Under the pieces are notes generated by a model. The model worked only from the letters and a program-made list of their open reading frames with translations, searched no databases and was not told where the DNA came from. A stretch of DNA of 64,000 bases from Methylococcaceae bacterium. Its GTDB lineage: Bacteria > Pseudomonadota > Gammaproteobacteria > Methylococcales > Methylomonadaceae. The translations under genes were made by a program, and so were the position numbers. Location: assembly GCA_006844705.1 (NCBI GenBank), contig SPJS01000060.1:141489-205488 (forward strand). Direction: 5' to 3'. The stretch's first letter is position 1, and each line of letters opens with the position of its first letter. Below are positions 9,622-18,166 of the stretch, in pieces.

Positions 9622-10686
9622 CTAGTAACGGCTTGTAAAATTCTGCCACCATTGAATTGAATCCTGTATAAATTGCTGAAAGCCAATTAGGAATGGCTTG
9701 TCCCAACCGGTTAACCCCAGGCCTCTGTTCAGCATCATGATGGCCATGATCATCACCAGTAGTCCCGAGACTCTCACCAGTTGATGCATAAAACTGGGTG
9801 GAAGCACGTTGGCGAACAGGCCATAACCCAGTAGTGGGATTAATGTTCCACAGGCAAAAAAGAACAATAAGGAAGCACCTTCAAGCGGATTGCCTGTCCC
9901 GGCAGCCATGATGTACATGGCTTGTAATGGTCCGCAACCCAGAATCAAACCACTGAGCAAGCCAATGACCAACGGATTTTTTGCAGCATTATTCTGCTGA
10001 CTGATTTTGCGAGAAAATCGGGAAGGCAAATGTATGCCAAATGCTTGCAGCCTGGGAAACAAATTCAGCATTTTTAGACCAAACAGGAATAAAAATACAG
10101 CGGCTGCCAGAGCAGCCACACCTCGCATGTGCATGGTAATTATCAGTGTTGCACCCATCAGGGCAAATCCAGCGCCAATGACAGAATATGAAACCATTTT
10201 GCCAACGGCATACGCGCCATGATCAATGATTTTTGCAAATAGCGTCTGACTGTTTTTGCTGTAACTGAGTATAAAACTGCCACACATGCCGATACAGTGA
10301 AAACCGGTCAGAAAGCCAATACCAAACAACAGGGAGTAGCTCATGTTGGCATGTAATGTCGGGAGCAGATCAGGCATAAGCCCTTTACCCCACAAGGCAA
10401 GCAAAGCTACACAGGAAAAGAGAATAAAAAAAATCAGCAGATCAAACACTCGCGTCATCAACGGTTTTTTCTGACCATTGACCAGATAGCCACTGTATTC
10501 GATGACACGACTGATCTGTTGTAGTGTAAGCATGTCGGCTGAATAGCCTATTCGTACTTGTCCGGTCTTATATTCCGCGCTGACTGTAATGATTCCCGGT
10601 AAGGAAGAAAGCGCATGTTCTATCGTCTGTTCACATCCACTGCAATGCATACCGGATACATAAATTATTATAGATTTGGTTGACAT
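9622..10686 (-). CDS. HMA domain fused to SafE/TauE-like membrane protein (copper/oxidase biogenesis type)
   Basis: A 354-residue protein from MSTKSIII; an earlier in-frame ATG at 10713 is possible but has a poorer ribosome site. Residues 1-65 form a heavy-metal-associated domain with the Cu-binding GMHCSGC (Cys15, Cys18). The remainder is a multi-span membrane protein of the DsbD-like/SafE family (COG2836) with the signature GFLTGFHCIGMCGSF, whose paired cysteines lie in a membrane helix, and a second GLLSGLILGCGPLQAMY. Proteins of this kind occur beside cytochrome oxidase genes and are thought to help copper delivery or thiol redox during assembly. It is divergent from the oxidase genes across a short promoter region, which supports that role. 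Confidence 0.85.
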   Translation of the reverse strand: MSTKSIIIYVSGMHCSGCEQTIEHALSSLPGIITVSAEYKTGQVRIGYSADMLTLQQISRVIEYSGYLVNGQKKPLMTRVFDLLIFFILFSCVALLALWGKGLMPDLLPTLHANMSYSLLFGIGFLTGFHCIGMCGSFILSYSKNSQTLFAKIIDHGAYAVGKMVSYSVIGAGFALMGATLIITMHMRGVAALAAAVFLFLFGLKMLNLFPRLQAFGIHLPSRFSRKISQQNNAAKNPLVIGLLSGLILGCGPLQAMYIMAAGTGNPLEGASLLFFFACGTLIPLLGYGLFANVLPPSFMHQLVRVSGLLVMIMAIMMLNRGLGLTGWDKPFLIGFQQFIQDSIQWWQNFTSRY

Positions 10687-10727
10687 AGCGTCTCTTCCCA
10701 ATTCCACTTTCATATTAAGGTTAAACC

Positions 10728-10745
10728 ATGCTAATATTAAAGCAT
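10728..10745. promoter_or_regulatory. Dyad in the divergent oxidase promoter region
   Basis: ATGCTAATATTAAAGCAT is an inverted repeat (arms ATGCT/AGCAT around an AT-rich centre) in the 107 bases between the HMA/SafE gene and the oxidase subunit IIa start. It could be an operator for a dimeric regulator. A similar AT-centred dyad occurs at 18122-18138. In AT-rich DNA such dyads arise by chance, so this is a weak call. Confidence 0.3.
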
Positions 10746-10793
10746 AGAACGTATTTCAAATATAGTTATATTCTAATATATAAAGAGGAAGGC

Positions 10794-10946
10794 ATGACTG
10801 ATTTATCTGAAGAAGAACGAAAAAAAATTCTTGAAAGTCCACCAAAAGGCACCTGGGCATTAATGCTTCTGGTAAGTGGCAGCATGGTGATTGGCTGGCT
10901 GTTCCTGTATTACGGGGTGTTTTTACCGCGCGGCGTTATTAATTAG
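10794..10946 (+). CDS. Cytochrome c oxidase subunit IIa-like small membrane protein
   Basis: A 50-residue protein from the ATG at 10794, preceded by AGAGGAAGG. An upstream in-frame ATG at 10728 lies in the promoter dyad and lacks a ribosome site. It has a hydrophilic, acidic N-terminus (MTDLSEEERKKILESPPKG) and one membrane helix (WALMLLVSGSMVIGWLFLYYG). ba3-type oxidases have a single-helix subunit IIa encoded just before subunit II, and the gene order here is the same. The call rests on position, size and topology more than on conserved residues. Confidence 0.75.
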   Translation: MTDLSEEERKKILESPPKGTWALMLLVSGSMVIGWLFLYYGVFLPRGVIN

Positions 10947-10954
10947 GGGCCAGC

Positions 10955-11485
10955 ATGCATATAGATCCATTAGAAAAACAATGGGTGCAGATTGCATTGG
11001 GCATTTGTGCTTTCTTCATTGGCATCATCATGCTGGATGCCTTGTTTCATAATATCAATGCGCCAAGTAATGTGGAAACCATCGATTCGGCGCGTTTGCA
11101 TCTAAGCGAGGAGTTCGCTGAACAAAATCTTGGCGTACAGGTAGATGGCGAAGGGCAGGTCGTGGTACGCATGATTGCTGGTCGCTATTCATTTTTACCC
11201 AAAGAAATCAGCGTGCCTGCCGAAACCAAAATGACATTTCGTTGGGTGAGTAGCGATGTGTTGCATGGTGTGCATATTCCGATGACGAACATGAGCACCA
11301 TGGTGGTACCGGGGTACGTGGCCCAAGTGGAAACATCCTTCCCCAAACCGGGCGAATATCCTGCGCTATGTAATGAATATTGCGGATTGGGACACGATCA
11401 CATGTGGAGCAAGATCAATGTGCTTGAAAAAGATGAATGGCAGCAGCTTCAACTCAGCATGAACGGGGCAGACAATGATGAATGA
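10955..11485 (+). CDS. Cytochrome c oxidase subunit II (CuA), ba3 type
   Basis: A 176-residue subunit II with one N-terminal membrane anchor (VQIALGICAFFIGIIMLDALF) and a periplasmic cupredoxin domain. The CuA site is complete: His in SSDVLHGVHIP and the C-terminal CNEYCGLGHDHM, giving two Cys, a His and a Met. It takes electrons from a periplasmic cytochrome c, probably the dihaem protein encoded downstream. The short form with a single membrane helix is typical of family B haem-copper oxidases. It starts 8 bases after the IIa gene and overlaps subunit I by 11 bases. Confidence 0.93.
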   Translation: MHIDPLEKQWVQIALGICAFFIGIIMLDALFHNINAPSNVETIDSARLHLSEEFAEQNLGVQVDGEGQVVVRMIAGRYSFLPKEISVPAETKMTFRWVSSDVLHGVHIPMTNMSTMVVPGYVAQVETSFPKPGEYPALCNEYCGLGHDHMWSKINVLEKDEWQQLQLSMNGADNDE

Positions 11486-13106
11486 TAGTGTGGAAAGAAA
11501 ACTGGCATTAAGTCACATGTCAGTCGCGTTTGCTGCATTTATTGTGGCGTGTATTCTCGGCGAGTATCAGGTATTAGAGCGCAGCGGAATATTTCCCGCG
11601 CTGGAATCGCCTGCGGTGTATTTTGCTTCGGTCAGTACGCATGGCGTGTTAATGGCGTATGTGCTCACCACGTTTTTTATTATGGGGTTTGGTTATTACA
11701 CGGCCAGCAGTACCCTAAAAATTCCCGTATGGAATCCGCTACTGGCCTGGGCAGGGTTTTGGATTGCTCTGACCGGCGTGGTGTTGGCAGCGATTCCATT
11801 GCTGAGCGGTTTGGCTTCAGTGCTGTACACATTTTATCCACCCGTGCAGGCAGACCCGATGTTTTATATTGGAGCCACACTATTGGTTGTAGGTTCCTGG
11901 GTGTGGTGCGGCATTATGCTGGTGATGTTTTATCAGTGGAAAAAGGACAACCCAGGACAAAATGTACCGCTAGCCATGTTTGCGACCACCGCCAATGCAT
12001 TATTATGGCTATGGACCAGCGCCGGAGTGGCTCTGGAAGTGGTGTTTTTATTGATTCCCTGGTCGCTGGGCTGGATTGATACGATTGATCCGGGGCTGGC
12101 GAGAACGTTGTTTGCCTGGACCTTGCATCCTATTGTTTATTTCTGGCTAATCCCTGCCTACATCGCTTTTTATGTCTTCGTGCCGAAACAGGCCGGCTCA
12201 TTCTTGTTCAGCGAAGAAGCTGCACGCGCCGCATTTTTAGTGTTAGTGGTTTTCAGTCTGCCGATTGGTTTTCATCATCTGTATATGGATCCAGAACAGG
12301 CCAGCGGCTGGAAGCTTCTGCATGGTATTGGTACATTTATTGTCACCTTACCCACCTTCGTTACCGGGTTTACCGTGATAGCCTCGCTGGAAATTGGCGG
12401 GCGCTTGCGCGGTGGTCAAGGCCTGTTTGGCTGGATCGGCTCGTTGCCGTGGACGAATAGTATGGTGCTGGCGGTCATCTTATCCTTGCTGATGCTTATC
12501 TTTGGCGGCTTTGGCGGCATTGTAAATGCCAGCTATGCGATGAATGCGATGGTCCACAATACCGCGTGGGTGCCTGGGCATTTTCATCTGATCTTTGCCG
12601 GTACTACGATCATCATGTACTTTGCCATCGCTTACTATTTATGGCCGGTGTTGACCAAAAAACCACTGTATTCAAATAACTGGGCGCTGGTGCAACTGTG
12701 GACCTGGTTTATTGGTATTTGTATTTTAACCACTCCGTGGCATGTACTGGGGCTATTGGGTCAGCCGCGACGTATTTCCAGTGTGGCGTATAACAACTTG
12801 CTGACCTTGTCCTGGCAGCCTTACGAGCTGGCGATGATTTTTGGTGGCTTGATTATGCTGGGTTCCGCCGTGTTGTTTATTTATATTCTGGCTAAAACCT
12901 GGATGTCGGATGTCAGCGAAACTGAAAACGACTATGTGCTGGAATACGCCGAACCTTTGCATCCGGTCAAAAACCTGCCGGAATATTTGAATGACTTTTC
13001 ATTATGGAACAAGACCATTGCTGTGCTGATGGCAATCAGTTTCGGTATTCCAATATTACAGTTCTTCTTTATGGATACCTTCGATTCCAGTGCATGGGGA
13101 TATTAA
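11475..13106 (+). CDS. Haem-copper oxidase subunit I, family B (ba3 type)
   Basis: A 543-residue, many-helix catalytic subunit that reduces O2 to water and pumps protons. Visible ligands are the low-spin haem His in FASVSTHGVLMAY, the CuB His and cross-linked Tyr in TLHPIVYFWLIPAY, the CuB His pair in IGFHHLYMDP, and the high-spin haem His in HNTAWVPGHFHLIFAG. The HPxVYFW arrangement with few K/D-channel residues fits family B rather than the A-type mitochondrial-like oxidase, so it is expected to work at low oxygen. Translation starts at ATG 11475 or 11478, inside the end of subunit II. Other oxidases may exist outside the window. Confidence 0.94.
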   Translation: MMNDSVERKLALSHMSVAFAAFIVACILGEYQVLERSGIFPALESPAVYFASVSTHGVLMAYVLTTFFIMGFGYYTASSTLKIPVWNPLLAWAGFWIALTGVVLAAIPLLSGLASVLYTFYPPVQADPMFYIGATLLVVGSWVWCGIMLVMFYQWKKDNPGQNVPLAMFATTANALLWLWTSAGVALEVVFLLIPWSLGWIDTIDPGLARTLFAWTLHPIVYFWLIPAYIAFYVFVPKQAGSFLFSEEAARAAFLVLVVFSLPIGFHHLYMDPEQASGWKLLHGIGTFIVTLPTFVTGFTVIASLEIGGRLRGGQGLFGWIGSLPWTNSMVLAVILSLLMLIFGGFGGIVNASYAMNAMVHNTAWVPGHFHLIFAGTTIIMYFAIAYYLWPVLTKKPLYSNNWALVQLWTWFIGICILTTPWHVLGLLGQPRRISSVAYNNLLTLSWQPYELAMIFGGLIMLGSAVLFIYILAKTWMSDVSETENDYVLEYAEPLHPVKNLPEYLNDFSLWNKTIAVLMAISFGIPILQFFFMDTFDSSAWGY

Positions 13107-13107
13107 A

Positions 13108-13755
13108 ATGAGACAATTATTAATGATATGGCTATTGGTCCCTGGTTTTGCATTAGCCGAGCCCGCCTCGAATATTGCCTGGACGCCGCAACTGCTTAAT
13201 TTTGTTAAACAAGGCAATGTGCAAAAAGGCGGGCAATTGGCCGCATCTTGCGCCGGATGTCATGGTGAAAAGGGGATCAGCCAGATGGATGATTTTCCTT
13301 CCCTGGCAGGACAACTGGCGACCTATACCTATAAGCAACTGCGCGATTATGCCGATGGCAAGCGCGAGAATGCATTGATGAATTCTGTCGCTGAAGGCTT
13401 GAGTAAACAGGATGCTGCCGATTTGGCCGTCTGGTTTGCCTCGCTCCCTCCTGCACAAGGAAAAGCGCTTGATAAGGCCGCGTTAAAAAAAGCTAAAAGA
13501 TTGGTGGAAAAAGGCAATGGTAAAAAAATCATTCCGCCGTGTTTTGCCTGTCATGGTAGCCGAGGTCAGGGAGAAAGGCAGGATATTCCTGCGTTGTCGG
13601 GGCAGCAGGTCAATTATTTCATCAATACATTAACGGAATATAAAACTGGTGTGCGGAAAAACGATATTTACAGTCGCATGCGTTTGATTGCCCAATACTT
13701 AACCGAGGACGATATCAAACAACTCGCGCAATACTATCACCAGATGAAGAGGTAG
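13108..13755 (+). CDS. Periplasmic dihaem cytochrome c (c4-like)
   Basis: A 215-residue exported protein from MRQLLMIWLLVPGFALAEP. It has two similar class I cytochrome c halves: CAGCHGEKG with GQLATYTYKQLRDYADGKR, and CFACHGSRG with GQQVNYFINTLTEYKTG. Each half carries a CxxCH and a downstream YxxxxLxxYxxGxR motif of the c4 kind. The gene begins one base after the subunit I stop, so it belongs to the oxidase operon and is the natural electron donor to CuA. Fusion of two monohaem domains is the usual c4 architecture. Confidence 0.9.
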   Translation: MRQLLMIWLLVPGFALAEPASNIAWTPQLLNFVKQGNVQKGGQLAASCAGCHGEKGISQMDDFPSLAGQLATYTYKQLRDYADGKRENALMNSVAEGLSKQDAADLAVWFASLPPAQGKALDKAALKKAKRLVEKGNGKKIIPPCFACHGSRGQGERQDIPALSGQQVNYFINTLTEYKTGVRKNDIYSRMRLIAQYLTEDDIKQLAQYYHQMKR

Positions 13756-13759
13756 CATC

Positions 13760-16192
13760 ATGTACAAGATTTTGGCAACATTATTGTTTAGTAGTGTGTG
13801 TATCAGCCCGGTGGCGGCAAAGTACATTCCTTATCAGTCGTCTGCGGAAGACAAACTGATGCGCAATGCGCCGCTGAGCACCCCGGTTGCCAATAATCAG
13901 CAAAAGCCGAAAAATGATTACAACATTACGATCAATTACGAGTTGGGCATGCACTGCACCGGCTTTGATTTTTCGTATTGTTGTATTCTGCCGCCCTACA
14001 ACTCAATCCAAAGCCAGGTGGTTAAAACCGCAACCGGCCCCTACCAGTTTCCGCGATTATTAAAAGCCGACCCTAACGACCCGACGGTATTAGTGGATGG
14101 CAAAAAACGCATGAAACTGGAATATGGGCATATTGACAATACCTTTGCAGAAGGAACCAAGCTGGCGTACTGGAATATTCCGTATGACGTGAACAAGGAT
14201 GGCAAATACACAGACAACGAAAATGTGGGAAATGCCTATTTTACCCACCTGTATATTTATAAGGATTTAAAAGGCAGTAATCCCAACAAAACCAGTAAGG
14301 ACAGTGAAAAACTGCGTATTGGTATCGAGCTGCCGATTCCGCGTGATGCTGGGCCTTCCGGACAGCCGTTGAAAAATGGCCATCTGCATTACACCGGTGA
14401 TGAAGGGACGATAGTCTATACCAAATCGCCGGTACTGGATAATGTGCCGATTGTGCTGACCAACCCTGGGATTTGGGATGCCTTAGGCTTACCATTAACC
14501 CCGTTTTACGATGAGTTAATGAAGAAAAGCCCGCTGGAAATTGTCGAAAGCGATATACGTCCTTATCAGGAAGCCTGGGTGGGATTAGTCGATGCCAAAT
14601 CCGGCAAACCGGTGATTGACAGCCATAGCGGCAAGCCTGTGCGCTTTATCGGCACCAATCCGATTGATGTGCCTAATTGCGCCAATTGTCATTCCAATGA
14701 TAATGCCAATGGCGATACCTTTATCTTATACAAACAGGAAAAAGCATTCTGGAAAAGCCTGAATGCGTCTGATTACATGGCTAATCTGAAAGCCACGTCG
14801 ATTTCTATCCTGCAAATTCATGATGCCCGCCACGGCACGCAATTTCTGGCCAACTATGACCCATCCAGCCGCTCTACACACAACCGCCTGGGGAACGACC
14901 CGGTGTTGTGTCAGCAATGCCATGCGGATAATGTGATTGGGGTGCTGCAATCCAAAGGCGTGGCCCAGGTATTGTCTGGCGGTGATAAACGCGAATCCTG
15001 GGATACTCCGATTATGCCGCTGTCAGAAGCGTTACACCGTGTGCATCAGACCATCCGTCCGTTGCCCGATGAAGAAGGGCGCAGCGGCACTTGTGCCGGG
15101 TGTCATCCGGCGCACAGACAGGATGGTTCTATGGATGGCTATCCCATTACTCCGGGTGGAGAAAACTTTTTTGCGACAGCAGATAACCGTGACAGTAAGG
15201 GCGGCTGTTTTGCTGGACGTGATGTACATTCCAACCCGGATAAGGACAAAGACGGTGCCGGGACGCCCGAGCATCTGAACGAGATTGGCAAATGGATGCA
15301 GGCCAATGTGTCCAACATCGGTAATGGCAAAGGTGGGAAGGGCATGTGGTGTACCAACTGCCACAGTCAGTTATCCCGTGAACTTTATCAACGCGATAAT
15401 TTACAGAATGCCTTCAAACAAACCGGGGAAACCATCCGTAATAAATCCCTGGACGAGATTGCCAAAGCCATTGGCGTTGATCGTAAAACACTGGAACAAA
15501 AATATCTGGATCCAAAAGTGGTTCTGGACAAGAAAGGCCATGATACTCCAGGAAAATCCGGAATCTTGCTGACCTGGGCGAAAGACCGTCTGGTGCCAGA
15601 TATTGGCGTGATAGCTACTAAAGACGGTCAACCACTGGTCAGTAAGGATGAAGACGGCGATGTGAATGTGGCTTTGTTGTCAGCCAATCCTTCCGCCAAG
15701 CTGGCATCGTTGCAATTACCTGATGATGCCACCGGTATTGCCGCCGTGCCTTATGATGCCGCCAGTCATGGGCGTGACTATTGGTTATCACCAGGCGCGC
15801 CGCATTGCGCGGATTGCCATGCGCCGCCGTATGTGGAAGGCCAGGGGGGGGTGGCTTATCCGATTAATCAACCGGGCAAATACAGTTTGATGCGTTATTC
15901 AAAAGGGCATGCCGGGTTGGCTTGTCAGGCCTGTCATGAATCAATTCATGGCTTGTATCCAGTCAGGCCAATTGTCGATACCACCACCTATAAACAAGCC
16001 GCACAATACAACCCGGATGGCAGTCATGGGCCATTATTGTGTGCCTCCTGCCATGAAGTAAATAAATCAGGGGTGCCGATTGTGGCAGAAGCATTGACCT
16101 GGAAAGGCAAAAAAATCAAGGATGACCTGGATGCGGCAATTAGCTGGATTCATGGAAATGCGCACGATTTGGGCGGTAAAAACCCTAAATAA
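13760..16192 (+). CDS. Heptahaem c-type cytochrome of unknown function
   Basis: An 810-residue exported protein with a signal peptide ending at VAAKY and seven CxxCH sites, near residues 307, 383, 445, 531, 683, 722 and 761. Residues 50-300 are haem-free and begin with NYELGMHCTGFDFSYCCILP; they contain a calcium-loop-like DVNKDGKYTDNE, and another acidic DKDKDGAGTP lies between haems 3 and 4. The haem spacing does not match a decahaem MtrA, an OmcA or a hydroxylamine oxidoreductase that I know. It starts 4 bases after the dihaem cytochrome, so it is made together with the oxidase. It may pass electrons from an outside or periplasmic donor to the c4/ba3 chain. I do not recognise a characterised family member. 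Confidence 0.85.
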   Translation: MYKILATLLFSSVCISPVAAKYIPYQSSAEDKLMRNAPLSTPVANNQQKPKNDYNITINYELGMHCTGFDFSYCCILPPYNSIQSQVVKTATGPYQFPRLLKADPNDPTVLVDGKKRMKLEYGHIDNTFAEGTKLAYWNIPYDVNKDGKYTDNENVGNAYFTHLYIYKDLKGSNPNKTSKDSEKLRIGIELPIPRDAGPSGQPLKNGHLHYTGDEGTIVYTKSPVLDNVPIVLTNPGIWDALGLPLTPFYDELMKKSPLEIVESDIRPYQEAWVGLVDAKSGKPVIDSHSGKPVRFIGTNPIDVPNCANCHSNDNANGDTFILYKQEKAFWKSLNASDYMANLKATSISILQIHDARHGTQFLANYDPSSRSTHNRLGNDPVLCQQCHADNVIGVLQSKGVAQVLSGGDKRESWDTPIMPLSEALHRVHQTIRPLPDEEGRSGTCAGCHPAHRQDGSMDGYPITPGGENFFATADNRDSKGGCFAGRDVHSNPDKDKDGAGTPEHLNEIGKWMQANVSNIGNGKGGKGMWCTNCHSQLSRELYQRDNLQNAFKQTGETIRNKSLDEIAKAIGVDRKTLEQKYLDPKVVLDKKGHDTPGKSGILLTWAKDRLVPDIGVIATKDGQPLVSKDEDGDVNVALLSANPSAKLASLQLPDDATGIAAVPYDAASHGRDYWLSPGAPHCADCHAPPYVEGQGGVAYPINQPGKYSLMRYSKGHAGLACQACHESIHGLYPVRPIVDTTTYKQAAQYNPDGSHGPLLCASCHEVNKSGVPIVAEALTWKGKKIKDDLDAAISWIHGNAHDLGGKNPK

Positions 16193-16293
16193 TGTGACGG
16201 ATGCTGTCGGGAAAATGAGGGCGTGTTGCGAGGTACGCATTACCCGCTGGTGTTTTTTGGATTTACTGTTCACATTCAAGACATGAGAAGAAC

Positions 16294-17565
16294 ATGAAGC
16301 ATATACTTTTCTTATTCGTATTAAGTATCATCCAGGGCAGTGCCGCCTGGGCGAATAACGTGCTGGTGACCATTGGCGCATCCGGCCAGGTTACACAACA
16401 ACAATTAGAATCTGCCATGCAGGCAGCGCCTTTTGCCACCCAGTTTCCGGCAATGGATGAACAAGATCAGGCCTATTTGCGTGGTGATATGTTGTTGCGG
16501 CTGGCGCGGGCGGAGGCGCTTTATCAGGAAGCTGTGGCCAGCGGCATACAGCACAGTGAGATATTTCAGCAAGAGATGGGCAATTTTAAAACTGCCTTGC
16601 TGGCACAAAAATATCTGCAAAAGCTGAGCAAGTCCATCCGCATTCCCGCGCAGGATTTGCAGGCCATAGAAGACAAAATTGGCGGTCAAAATGACGCAAT
16701 CGAGGCGGCTAAGTCAGCCTATATTGCCAAAAATTTCAAAACCTTAAAGGCGCAACGCATTCACGAACTCAGACAACAGGCGGGCGTGCAAACCTATTTT
16801 CAGCTGTTGGATGAGCAGCCACTAGCCGATAGCGTTCTGGCTCAGGGACAGAATATCAGGATCACCTATGCTGACCTGCTTGGCAAAGACACTAAGGTCA
16901 AAATTGACAAGCAGCGCATCATCGACAAGGTGAATGAATGGATTGACCTGACATTAATGGCCTACGCGGCCAGTCAGACGAATACAAAAATTGAAGCTCA
17001 ATTGGCGGATTACGGAAAAGATCTCACCACACGTTTGTTACTGGCTCAAAAAGAGCAGGACTGGCTACAGGACGAGGCGGTGTTGCGTCACTACTTTCAA
17101 CAACACCCCGAGATTGCCTATGTGCCAGAACGCCGTCAGATTGGTCAGCTGGTGGTCGCCGATCAACAGCAGGCCATGCAGTTGCGCGAGCGCATCCTCA
17201 AGGGCGAAAGCCTGTTCGAACTGGCGGCTCAATTCAGTATTGATCCGTTTGGTCGCCAGCGCTCCGGGGATATGGGCTGGTTAGCCGAGGGCAGTGCCTT
17301 GCCGGAAATTGAGCAGGCCATCAAAAACCTGCCTGACAATCAAGTCAGCGAGGTCACCAAAACAGCAAAAGGCTGGCACGTGGTCATGATTGTGAATCGC
17401 AAGCTGGGAGTACGCAAACACTTTGCGGCAATAAAAGACCGCGTTAAACAGAAGTTCATTGCGCAAAAAATGACCGGCTATTTACGTGAGGTGACAGAAA
17501 AGTATCCATTGCAATGGCATATTGCAAACCTTGAAAAGAGTCAGCATGGATCAGCGTTGCGTTAA
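16294..17565 (+). CDS. Periplasmic peptidyl-prolyl isomerase, parvulin (SurA/PpiC-like)
   Basis: A 423-residue exported chaperone with a signal peptide (MKHILFLFVLSIIQGSAAWAN) and an N-terminal helical chaperone region. It has a single C-terminal rotamase domain (about residues 285-370) showing RQIGQLVV, FELAAQFSIDPFGRQRSGDMGWL and GWHVVMIV. Such proteins help periplasmic or outer-membrane clients fold. The position directly after a large multihaem cytochrome suggests a dedicated folding factor for it. Its 3' end overlaps the convergent TlpA gene by 15 bases. Confidence 0.88.
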   Translation: MKHILFLFVLSIIQGSAAWANNVLVTIGASGQVTQQQLESAMQAAPFATQFPAMDEQDQAYLRGDMLLRLARAEALYQEAVASGIQHSEIFQQEMGNFKTALLAQKYLQKLSKSIRIPAQDLQAIEDKIGGQNDAIEAAKSAYIAKNFKTLKAQRIHELRQQAGVQTYFQLLDEQPLADSVLAQGQNIRITYADLLGKDTKVKIDKQRIIDKVNEWIDLTLMAYAASQTNTKIEAQLADYGKDLTTRLLLAQKEQDWLQDEAVLRHYFQQHPEIAYVPERRQIGQLVVADQQQAMQLRERILKGESLFELAAQFSIDPFGRQRSGDMGWLAEGSALPEIEQAIKNLPDNQVSEVTKTAKGWHVVMIVNRKLGVRKHFAAIKDRVKQKFIAQKMTGYLREVTEKYPLQWHIANLEKSQHGSALR

Positions 17566-18081
17566 CAATGGCTCGACATAGTGCTGGAAAGCCCGTTCAC
17601 TTAAAATGCCTTGTTGCATATAAACAAAACGGCCATCGCGATCAATCACGACAGAAAAGGGCAAGACGCCATAAGAATTGCCCCATTTTTTTAATAAAGA
17701 ATAGTGGCGCTCAGGGGCAGCATGCAGGATGGGGTAATTGATGCCGGTAGTACGCACAAAGTTTTTGAGTTTTTTGATCTCATCCAGACCCACGCCGATG
17801 ATTTGCAGACCGTGATCTGCATAGCGTGACTGGTAATCAATGAAATCAGGAATCTCAACCTGGCAGGGGGCGCACCAAGTGGCCCAGAAATTTAACAAAA
17901 TGACCTGGCCCTGCCACTGATAAAGATTTTGCGGGTCGCCTTGCAGGTCATTGAGGATGAGCGGCTCCATTTCCCAGGCATTGGAAATGGCAGAGCGCCC
18001 CAGAGCCGGATTGATAAAAGCCTGGCTTGTCAGGCTGAACAGGGAAACCAATAAAATAATTTTAGATTTTTTGTTGTACAT
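17551..18081 (-). CDS. TlpA/ResA-like periplasmic thioredoxin
   Basis: A 176-residue protein from the ATG at 18081 with an N-terminal membrane anchor or signal (IILLVSLFSLTSQAF). The thioredoxin fold carries the active site NFWATWCAPCQVEIP and the cis-proline region YGVLPFSVVID. Thioredoxins of this type keep apocytochrome CxxCH thiols reduced for haem attachment or reduce oxidase CuA cysteines. Beside an oxidase and nine haem-c sites, that is its likely job. It is convergent with the chaperone gene and divergent from the tolC-like gene. Confidence 0.88.
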   Translation of the reverse strand: MYNKKSKIILLVSLFSLTSQAFINPALGRSAISNAWEMEPLILNDLQGDPQNLYQWQGQVILLNFWATWCAPCQVEIPDFIDYQSRYADHGLQIIGVGLDEIKKLKNFVRTTGINYPILHAAPERHYSLLKKWGNSYGVLPFSVVIDRDGRFVYMQQGILSERAFQHYVEPLLTQR

Positions 18082-18121
18082 CAATATGTCATTACTTAGT
18101 AGAAAGGCTTAAATAAAATCG

Positions 18122-18138
18122 ATGTATAATATTAACAT
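18122..18138. promoter_or_regulatory. AT-centred dyad between tlpA-like and tolC-like genes
   Basis: ATGTATAATATTAACAT has short inverted arms (ATGT/ACAT) around the same TAATATTAA core seen in the dyad at 10728-10745. It lies in the 85-base divergent promoter region. It could be a shared operator or simply an AT-rich promoter core. Confidence 0.22.
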
Positions 18139-18166
18139 TTGCTAATAAACTAAAACATACTTATTT

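Noticed and set aside
13961..13990. Cysteine cluster HCTGFDFSYCC in the heptahaem protein as an eighth haem site
   Set aside because: There is no CxxCH; the haem count stays at seven.
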